Shown: in pieces, positions 1-7,210 of the stretch
Position numbering within the stretch: the first letter of the stretch is position 1
How the letters are laid out: every line of letters starts with the position of its first letter
Source: Acetobacterium fimetarium
GTDB taxonomy: Bacteria; Bacillota; Clostridia; Eubacteriales; Eubacteriaceae
Direction of reading: 5' to 3'
Length of the DNA stretch: 64,000 bases
NCBI RefSeq assembly: GCF_014284475.1
Contig: NZ_WJBC01000004.1
Coordinates: forward strand, 1-64,000
Notes under the pieces: generated by a model
The model's database searches: none
What the model was told of the DNA's origin: nothing
The model's input: only the letters and a program-made list of their open reading frames with translations
Position numbers and translations under genes: made by a program

Positions 1-164
1 GAGGACACGATCTTGCAGGAGGGGTTCTCTGGGGCCTTTCTCTTTCTCTAGGTTAATGTCATTATACAGAGCAACTCCCAGACATTCAAGTCAATCATTT
101 TTAGGTCAATTTAGTTGGTCAAAAACACACTCAAGTTGAGTGGCCCCCCCGTCAACCATGTCAG
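1..164. other. Left-edge stretch without a supportable gene
   Basis: No convincing gene is visible here. A frame of about 30 codons on the minus strand stays open to the left edge and could be the start of a gene lying outside the window, but it is too short to judge. The only structure seen is the small dyad at 128-142. Confidence 0.4.
121..142 (-). terminator. Weak hairpin with T-run after the small membrane protein gene
   Basis: The arms CACTCAA and TTGAGTG form a perfect 7-bp dyad around one base. On the minus strand it is followed after two bases by five T's. It lies about 20 bases past the stop of the last leftward gene, so it may end the island operon. The stem is short and AT-rich, so this is tentative. 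Confidence 0.35.
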
Positions 165-506
165 TTAGGCAAACTTGTCAGCCACTTCATAAAGATTGTT
201 CTTCATCTTTGATGAAATCGGGTATTTGCTTACCTTTACCTTAATGGATTCCTTTGACTCACCCTTGCAATAGAGCTCCCTAATGACGTCCTTTGCAATT
301 TCGTCAAATTCATATTCTGCAATGCCATCGGCAATAACGCCTAAAACACAAAGTGTCATGACACCGCCAACAATTCCACCTGGACCTAATGCTGCAAGAG
401 CAGTAGTAAGTGCTGCTGCACCAGCTAATCCAGTAAGGTCAATAGCAACCATAAATACAAGTCCAGGTACTCCTAATGCTGCAACCTTCTTAATAATCTG
501 ATCCAT
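165..506 (-). CDS. Small hydrophobic Gly/Ala-rich membrane protein (hypothetical)
   Basis: This 113-residue protein has a very hydrophobic Gly/Ala/Leu-rich segment at about residues 8-60, probably two membrane passes, followed by a charged, probably helical cytosolic tail. The ATG at 506 is chosen because GGAGG stands 9 bases upstream; longer in-frame starts lack such a site. I do not recognise a named family. It is the last gene in the direction of the island operon but is separated from the preceding 465-residue gene by about 215 bases, so it may have its own promoter. A membrane-active effector (pore or holin-like) or a membrane anchor for the system would fit, but that is inference from hydrophobicity and position only. 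Confidence 0.65.
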   Translation of the reverse strand: MDQIIKKVAALGVPGLVFMVAIDLTGLAGAAALTTALAALGPGGIVGGVMTLCVLGVIADGIAEYEFDEIAKDVIRELYCKGESKESIKVKVSKYPISSKMKNNLYEVADKFA

Positions 507-721
507 CTTAAAATTCCTCCATAAAAGAATGTGATTTGTTATTGTTATCTTTTTGATTGTCTTAAATGCTTTTTCTTTGTCGGCTCCTTTCAATCCGGCG
601 TTGTTTCATCTGATGATGTAACTATATCTTTTTTCCAAATCACGTTTTTTCAAAAAACCTACAAAAAAAAGAAAACATGCCGTAAATGCTCGTCTTCTCA
701 GTGTTTTTCACATCTATTTCG

Positions 722-2119
722 TTATAGCATTAGATTATCAATCAGCGATGCCATATTCATGCCCGCCCTATGGTCGCTGCTTGTTTTTGCTACGGTTGCC
801 GAATATCGATGATCTCCAAAATAGGTCCACTTATAGTGCTTTCCATCATCAGTAATGATGAACCCCATGCTCCCCAATAAACTCTTGAGCGATCCACCAA
901 GAGTTTTATATCCTTTTAAAGCTACCTTTATCTGTTCTCTACGCTTTGCTGGAATATGATCATATATATTGTTCTCAAGCAGATCCGTAACAATATGATC
1001 TCTCCTCGTCCCCTTAGGTGTATTCCTTAGGCATGTTTCAAGGATTTCCAAAATGATCTCACGAATTTCGCCCTCATAGAAATCGATCTCTTCGCCCATA
1101 TAAAGCAATGGTTTTTGATCTTTGGATGCCAGCCTCATACGTAGTGCCTGGTTTTCAACAGTGAGTCTCTGAATCTCCAAATTTAAATTCTTATTGGCTT
1201 CTTCTGTTTTATGTAACTGCTCTTCAAATACTTCGTACAGCTCAGTATTTTCCTCCTCAAGAATTGATCTGCCTGATAGCAGGTCACTGTTTTGAAAGTG
1301 CAGTTTTGCATTCATCATGCCATCCCAAGTATCAGTGTCAAGCCGCATCACTTGGTTTGAGTATTCATATACGGCATTCGTTATAAGGCTCAAAACTTTA
1401 TCCGGGTTTTCACTATTTGCCCCAAATGGATTTATCACCTTTCTCTTCATATATTTATTAGGGTATACGATGATAACGGATCCTCTTGCACCGTTGCAGT
1501 CCAATCTCTCCGCATATTGAGTAATACCAACATTCTTATCCTCATATATGGTATGTGCTACTCCTTGCAGTTTGAATGCAAGATCAGAAATATTAACTGG
1601 ATAATCGCCATCTGACTTCTTTGATACAAAGACAATAGGAAGCCAAAGATTTTCCTTGCCTTCCAAAATATCTCTAATATATTTATCATATGTATCCAAG
1701 GATAGTCCTTGACTTCCAACCGGCAAGGAGCCATCCTCTGCTGCAAATCCCCAATAAATGATTTGTTTCACAAAAAACGGTGGGTAATATGAAGGATAAA
1801 AATCCGTGGTGGATTCAGTTGTCTCCAATTCCACTCGAATCGTAATGTACTCACCATAATTAAGGATAAAATCCGTCTTCCAAAGACCATGATTATCTTC
1901 CTTTTGAAAGCGCGATGCAATTATCCCTTTCTGCTCAAGTTCTTCAATGATCAGCTTTTTAACCGAATCCTCCCACGTGACAGAGAATGATTCTTCATCC
2001 CACTCCAAGTTATCTAACTTGTCATATTTACTTCCTTGATTCCACCTAATGACATATTCTACAAATGTCTTTTTGTCTAGCTTGTCATTAACTGGAAACT
2101 GTGTTGAATACGTAATCAC
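722..2119 (-). CDS. 465-residue coiled-coil protein of the island (hypothetical)
   Basis: The product is a soluble protein of 465 residues. An N-terminal alpha/beta-looking region (about 1-280) contains a basic-acidic stretch ending IRVELE near residue 115. A short coiled coil follows at about 300-345, starting after LEEENTELYEVFEEQL. The C-terminal 110 residues look like a helical, possibly winged-helix, module. The GTG start at 2119 is supported by AGGATGGTGAT 4-10 bases upstream. No catalytic motif is clear enough to name; a nuclease fold at the N terminus is possible but not demonstrated. It sits 26 bases downstream of a disrupted gene and at the end of the long leftward operon, so it is probably a component of the same system. 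Confidence 0.7.
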   Translation of the reverse strand: MITYSTQFPVNDKLDKKTFVEYVIRWNQGSKYDKLDNLEWDEESFSVTWEDSVKKLIIEELEQKGIIASRFQKEDNHGLWKTDFILNYGEYITIRVELETTESTTDFYPSYYPPFFVKQIIYWGFAAEDGSLPVGSQGLSLDTYDKYIRDILEGKENLWLPIVFVSKKSDGDYPVNISDLAFKLQGVAHTIYEDKNVGITQYAERLDCNGARGSVIIVYPNKYMKRKVINPFGANSENPDKVLSLITNAVYEYSNQVMRLDTDTWDGMMNAKLHFQNSDLLSGRSILEEENTELYEVFEEQLHKTEEANKNLNLEIQRLTVENQALRMRLASKDQKPLLYMGEEIDFYEGEIREIILEILETCLRNTPKGTRRDHIVTDLLENNIYDHIPAKRREQIKVALKGYKTLGGSLKSLLGSMGFIITDDGKHYKWTYFGDHRYSATVAKTSSDHRAGMNMASLIDNLML

Positions 2120-2145
2120 TTGTTATCACCATCCTAAAATCTTGA

Positions 2146-2650
2146 TTATATCGATACCTCTCCACCATTCACTGAAATCTTACATTCATTAAACTGAGCA
2201 TCATCAAAGAATACAAATCCATCCTCAACCTTCTTTACGGACGAAATGGTTTTGGGATACAATTCCTAGTTCTCCGATCCGTCATTTTTAACTTTCCAAA
2301 AGATGCTTACCTTCCTGTTCATTTGGATAGTATACCCAGCCACCACACTGCATGCTATCATAGCTATTTGCTAGGCGACGAGCATCAACAGATATTTTCT
2401 CTTGCTTTCTTTGAACGCTAACAGTTGAAGATGTTTCTTGTTGATTGGCATGATTCTTAACAGCACTTGTAAGCTTCTTTTCTAACCTTCCTATTGCATC
2501 ATTAACAGTTTGATTTATTTCTTCTCTTACAGCCTGTCGAATAATGGTTTCGAGTTCTTCAGCTGTCATTTCAATATGTTTTGTTTGTCCAGTTTCTATT
2601 TTTTCTACAGCAACCATCATATCATCATTTAACATGTGCTCAAAATCCAA
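2146..2650 (-). pseudogene. Disrupted gene: frameshift plus in-frame TAG
   Basis: An open stretch from a TTG start at 2650 (AGGAGG at 2660-2665, 9 bases upstream) runs to a stop at 2288. The start lies 2 bases after the stop of the MYG1-like gene. The +1 frame then continues the protein sense from about 2310: it reads VSIFWKVKNDGSEN, meets TAG at 2266-2268, and goes on ELYPKTISSVKKVEDGFVFF down to a TAA at 2146. Joined, the pieces give one coherent product of about 165 residues with an amphipathic helical N terminus (the EELETIIRQAVREEI region) and a beta-rich C terminus that begins CGGWVYYP. Two independent lesions argue for decay rather than one sequencing error. The truncated 120-residue N-terminal product could still be made. 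Family unknown. Confidence 0.65.
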
Positions 2651-2652
2651 CT

Positions 2653-3480
2653 CTAATCGCCTCCTTTTTGAATCGATAATTTGCAAGCCTCAATCGCTGC
2701 TTCTTCAGTCTCGGCACCAAGTAAATATCCGTGCAAATGACAAAAGGTAATTCCATTAATTCCTGTCACTTCAGATAATTCTTCTCTTTTTCCTCTCCAT
2801 TCTTGAGGGAATGATAGTTTACACTCTTGCGTTGATACGTCTTTTGGAACCGCTTGAGCGTTGTATCCGCCTCTTGGAGATGGAAAAACAACATACAGCG
2901 CATCAGACGGAATAAGTATTGATTTCCATGGCATGCCCTTAGGTATTACTACAATGCCATTCTTCTGATTCTCTAGGCAGGATAAAACCGTAGCCTCCGC
3001 ATGTTCGGTGCTTCTCATACTCTTTATCTCGTTTGTTAAGATAATAGCTGCCATATCTACAGCCTTGAAAAAACACTGATCAAAGTCAATCTCTTCATCC
3101 CACTTCGGATTCATTTGAGTTATTGCCCTACATAAAAGATTATTCCCGCCATTGTTATCTTGAATATCCAAGGGCTGAACGAACGATTCGTCAAAAATTA
3201 GGGCCTCTTTTTCACTTACGAGAGTATGACCATATTCTTTCCAAAGAAGTCCAAATGAAGCATATTGAACACCATTATCCCGAAAGCTACTTCTCTCACC
3301 ATGATGATCAAAAATCCCCTCTCCAAGGTCAAAAACCAATCCCGAATAACCTTCCGGAACTGCATTCTTCCTTTCAATTTTAATTTGTGGATTTAAGATT
3401 TTCAGTAAAGCAGCTGAAAAAACATCATCTGTATGAAACCTTCCGTTGTGGGTCATAGCTTCATTTAGAACTCTTGACAT
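2653..3480 (-). CDS. MYG1-family (UPF0160) DHH-type metal-dependent nuclease
   Basis: The protein has 275 residues. The N terminus reads MTHNGRFHTDDVFSAALL from residue 9, followed by FDLGEGIFDHHGE at about residue 51. These His/Asp clusters are the metal-binding signature of the MYG1/UPF0160 group of the DHH phosphoesterase superfamily; eukaryotic MYG1 is a 3'-5' RNA exonuclease. The family is often about 300 residues or longer, so this is near the short end. The start follows the DUF2357-like gene by 4 bases, with GAGG in the overlap region, so it is co-transcribed with the island genes. In such a system it could degrade RNA or short oligonucleotides, or release a signal; its presence there is unusual. 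Family assignment is firm, role in the island is inferred. Confidence 0.85.
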   Translation of the reverse strand: MSRVLNEAMTHNGRFHTDDVFSAALLKILNPQIKIERKNAVPEGYSGLVFDLGEGIFDHHGERSSFRDNGVQYASFGLLWKEYGHTLVSEKEALIFDESFVQPLDIQDNNGGNNLLCRAITQMNPKWDEEIDFDQCFFKAVDMAAIILTNEIKSMRSTEHAEATVLSCLENQKNGIVVIPKGMPWKSILIPSDALYVVFPSPRGGYNAQAVPKDVSTQECKLSFPQEWRGKREELSEVTGINGITFCHLHGYLLGAETEEAAIEACKLSIQKGGD

Positions 3481-3484
3481 CTAC

Positions 3485-6400
3485 TTAATCATCCTCATCA
3501 ACTCCAACCACTTCAATTGATGCAGCCTGCTTATCTCCATTCAAATACAAATCAATTGCATAACACAAATCACTCATCTTTGAAAGAGACTCAGGCTTAT
3601 TCAATTTGAATCTAAGTGTCGGATTGATTGCCCTTTCTTTACTCATATAGTCATCCAATGTACGTATTACTCTTGCTAATTTCTTTGACTCATCACTTGC
3701 AACAACAAGCAGTTGAAATCCACTAGCCTTATCTGGATCTCTTAACCTTAACAAACTCAACAGAGCAACCATGTATGAAATATACATCTTTTTGGTTTTA
3801 CGATCCGGATTATACTCTTCACCGAACCTCTCACATTTATTCAGCATTCGTTCAATTCCATTAATGACGTAGTAAGTCATGGAATGCATAAATGCTGGAT
3901 CTGTGTCATAAAAGTCATAGATCAGTTCTGAATCAAAACAGCACATTCTACCGAGTTCACGTACAAGCGCATACATTCTTACACTATATGTATCCTGATC
4001 TGGTGCCTCCTTAATCTCATCAATTACCTTTGAGATTGCCGCTTTATTACTTCCGTTACGAAGAAGCATGTCAATCATCGCCTTCATACGAGATTTTTCA
4101 TTAATAGAATCGTACTGATTAACAAAATATTTCTGAATCGATTCTGGCGTGTACTTTCCAAGAGAAAACATTACCTGAAGGCAATCCCCTTGGAAATAAC
4201 TCATTTGTTTGCCATAATTATCGTCAAAAAAGCTATCTGGAATATCTTGATGCTTAAACAGACCAGCAATCTGACCAACGTATCGGTACAACGGAGTTGA
4301 AATAAACCACTCGATAAACTCATGCGCTTCTAGCAAATCACTTAGCACAACATTTCGTAATTTAAAGGTATTACGGCTTAAAAACTGATCCGTTTTCTTA
4401 ATCGGATACGACTTGTCATTGTAGCTAACATAATTAACCATATGCTTTTCGATGCTGCTTTGGATTCTAATAAAACTATCTCTAGCTTCAACTATTGCTT
4501 TCAAGACTATTTTATCTTCCAGCTTATTTGTTGCGGCAGGCCATATATTAACAACGTTGGACTTCCGATTTGTATTTGACCATTCGACAATAAATTCCTT
4601 AAATGCTACTTCTTTTTCGTCTTCCGGTCTCAACGTCAGTTCATAACTATTATCAAATCCATACCTATACTTTACAGCTAAGGAAACAACTACATCATGA
4701 TCCAGCGGAAAACTTTTGTCTGAAATGTACGCATCAATCATGGTCGATTTCCGGCTTATATCTTGCTTAATTAGTGGGAAACTAAATTCTTTCTCATTAG
4801 CTTTTAAAACAAGTTTCTCTTCTACTACGTGTTCATTGTCGTCTCCCATAACATCAAATGAGACATCATCCCCAATTAGTTCCAGTTCTGCATAGTCACC
4901 ATCCCTTATTACTTCAAGACTTAGATGAGGCAAATACTCTGTCCATGTAGAAAGATGTTTATTGAGTCGATCTTTGTATAGCAAAGCTCCTTTTAGTATC
5001 AAATCGCTAGAGCTTTGATAAATGAACAACCCTTCCTGCTCATCCTCATCAAACACTGAGCTTAGATCATCTTCTTTTTTAAGCTGAAAAAGAAGATTTA
5101 TCATTATATCCGACAAAAAAATGGCATGATTAGGTTTTCTCGTAGAATCAAATCGCTGATGATTTCTTTTCCAAAATCTACGAATATCAATTAGCCACTT
5201 ATCCATGCATTCACTGGTGAGTTCTTCATCATAGGTAATTTGATACACAGACGTTCTTCCGGCAATATTTATAAACTGATTAGCATAACTGTCTCGTAAC
5301 ATCAACGACTTAATGCTTCCAGATCTTACAAGACTAGAAACCACCGTCTCAGGTATATCAAAACCATATTTTTCAGCATATGCCGTTACATAACTCTGAC
5401 AAAAGGCATTCTCAGTTATACTGTCTCCTTCATCAACCTGGGGGAATGGAGGAAAATGATTACATACATATCCCTTTACGAACTTCTCTGAGTGAATAGT
5501 AAGCATTCCCGCTGTTGCCGTATCGCCGACTAAATCCACATATGCAAATACACTATCCTCTTCGAAGGAGTAATCCGGATTAGCCAACCAATATGTTAAT
5601 GCAGCCACACTTCTCCAAACAGGGAAAGTCCTTGTAAAATGAGATTTCACGCATTGTTTAAGACTCTTCTGAAGGATTTCTTCAAGAGCATCTGGCACAA
5701 GATAAAAGAAATAATCATCTCTATCAAGAATTACCTTATTTCGAATTTCTTCAAGGGCAATCTTCAACCCTTCATTATTCTGATCAGTTACTGCGTCGCT
5801 TATAGTTACTAAATCTTCAGAATTGTAATGTATTCCACGGTCACCACCTGGATAAAAGGTACATCCACCTACTGAATCAGGATATGAAACAGCATACCTC
5901 GATCCCCATATTGGTACCGTAGGTTTCTCTTCATCCTCAACTCCGATATAATCACCATTTGCTACAACATCAAATGCAATTGAGCCTTCAATATGATCAA
6001 AAAGAGGTTCCCTCTTATCTGAATCAACCTGTGCAAAAGGAAATAATCTGTTCATTAAAAAGCTTGTTATAGTTCTTATTCCAGCTAAATCCGCAAATTC
6101 AGATATTTCAATTTTTGAATCTTCTATAACTGTCCAAATTATCGGCAAACCGCGTTTGGATTCTAACTCTTGAGAATCGTGATTTCCCTTCGCATTCAGA
6201 GTTATTCTTAGTTCCGAATCATATGCTTCAGAACCATTTAGTGGAGCATCATACATGGTAATATCAATACCATTTCCGCTATATGACACCTCTACTACGA
6301 ATGGAATCTGCCAATGGTATCCTATGACATAAGATGCTTGCAAATCACCCATGCCATTTATTCTATTTCGATTCTCAACGACATAAACATCTTGATAGGA

Positions 6401-7204
6401 CAGCAATTCAGCATTTATTGAAAAGAAAACCGCTCTCACATATAAAGCAAGTGCATCATTCCATTTTGCTTCTAGACGTGCATCATACTTAGCCATATTA
6501 AGATATGCGCGCCAAATCACAGAATAATTTTTATCAGATAACAAAGCATTATTCGGCTGGTTGTGATTTTGTGGAGAAACCTCCGCTAAAGGTGATTCTC
6601 TCAGGCTTTTCTTTATATACTGTAATTGCTGCATTCTGTTGCTATGAGTATCATCATATGCTCCAGTTTTAATTCCATAGTTAACTCTATCTGCCACCCG
6701 GCGCATTATCTGACGATAAAGCACCATAGCGATCTGATTTTCACGAATATTGTAACTATATTCATTTACCTGGTTGAGCATTTTGTTCTTTCCTGACAGT
6801 TTCTCCTTAATTGTTTTCCCAGGCTGCTTACCCAACCAGTTCATGGTTTTTGGTCCCGCATTTTTCACCCTATATGGCATCACCATTTTGTCAACTTTCA
6901 CAATATTATGCCTAGGGTTCTTTATTACGGATTGCAATTGATCTCCACAATAAGAGACGATTTGCATTAAGTCATCATAAGGAAGCGGTCTGGATGCGTT
7001 TGTATCCAGCACCGCCTGTACACCGGTAATAGCATCTGACCAAAATTCTTGTAAGAAGGCATTATTCACCGGATCCCTTAAACTTGCACAATTACAAATA
7101 CTTTCTGCCGTCTGAAGCATGATCCACCAAGTGCCCTCTCTTGACGGCGCTTCATCTGCCGCAAGCTGTTCTATTTTTCGTAAATCAACAAGTTTTGGCG
7201 CCAT
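3485..7204 (-). CDS. 1239-residue DUF2357/McrC-like partner of the AAA+ ATPase
   Basis: A very large protein with an N-terminal block around residues 105-170 containing the pattern YNIRENQIAMVLYRQIM. This resembles the conserved stretch of DUF2357/McrC-type proteins, in which an N-rich helix precedes the core. The rest alternates beta-rich and helical regions with no transmembrane segment. I could not find a clear PD-(D/E)XK nuclease triad, so nuclease activity is unproven. Start ATG 7204 has GAGGAG 9 bases upstream, 6 bases after the stop of the AAA+ gene. The tight coupling of an McrB-like GTPase/ATPase and a DUF2357-type protein suggests that the two form one complex, by analogy with McrB-McrC. 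The C-terminal half is unrecognised. Confidence 0.6.
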   Translation of the reverse strand: MAPKLVDLRKIEQLAADEAPSREGTWWIMLQTAESICNCASLRDPVNNAFLQEFWSDAITGVQAVLDTNASRPLPYDDLMQIVSYCGDQLQSVIKNPRHNIVKVDKMVMPYRVKNAGPKTMNWLGKQPGKTIKEKLSGKNKMLNQVNEYSYNIRENQIAMVLYRQIMRRVADRVNYGIKTGAYDDTHSNRMQQLQYIKKSLRESPLAEVSPQNHNQPNNALLSDKNYSVIWRAYLNMAKYDARLEAKWNDALALYVRAVFFSINAELLSYQDVYVVENRNRINGMGDLQASYVIGYHWQIPFVVEVSYSGNGIDITMYDAPLNGSEAYDSELRITLNAKGNHDSQELESKRGLPIIWTVIEDSKIEISEFADLAGIRTITSFLMNRLFPFAQVDSDKREPLFDHIEGSIAFDVVANGDYIGVEDEEKPTVPIWGSRYAVSYPDSVGGCTFYPGGDRGIHYNSEDLVTISDAVTDQNNEGLKIALEEIRNKVILDRDDYFFYLVPDALEEILQKSLKQCVKSHFTRTFPVWRSVAALTYWLANPDYSFEEDSVFAYVDLVGDTATAGMLTIHSEKFVKGYVCNHFPPFPQVDEGDSITENAFCQSYVTAYAEKYGFDIPETVVSSLVRSGSIKSLMLRDSYANQFINIAGRTSVYQITYDEELTSECMDKWLIDIRRFWKRNHQRFDSTRKPNHAIFLSDIMINLLFQLKKEDDLSSVFDEDEQEGLFIYQSSSDLILKGALLYKDRLNKHLSTWTEYLPHLSLEVIRDGDYAELELIGDDVSFDVMGDDNEHVVEEKLVLKANEKEFSFPLIKQDISRKSTMIDAYISDKSFPLDHDVVVSLAVKYRYGFDNSYELTLRPEDEKEVAFKEFIVEWSNTNRKSNVVNIWPAATNKLEDKIVLKAIVEARDSFIRIQSSIEKHMVNYVSYNDKSYPIKKTDQFLSRNTFKLRNVVLSDLLEAHEFIEWFISTPLYRYVGQIAGLFKHQDIPDSFFDDNYGKQMSYFQGDCLQVMFSLGKYTPESIQKYFVNQYDSINEKSRMKAMIDMLLRNGSNKAAISKVIDEIKEAPDQDTYSVRMYALVRELGRMCCFDSELIYDFYDTDPAFMHSMTYYVINGIERMLNKCERFGEEYNPDRKTKKMYISYMVALLSLLRLRDPDKASGFQLLVVASDESKKLARVIRTLDDYMSKERAINPTLRFKLNKPESLSKMSDLCYAIDLYLNGDKQAASIEVVGVDEDD

Positions 7205-7210
7205 AAATTA

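Noticed and set aside
1-60. Gene entering from the left edge on either strand
   Set aside because: Open frames of fewer than 32 codons only; no start or motif to support a call.
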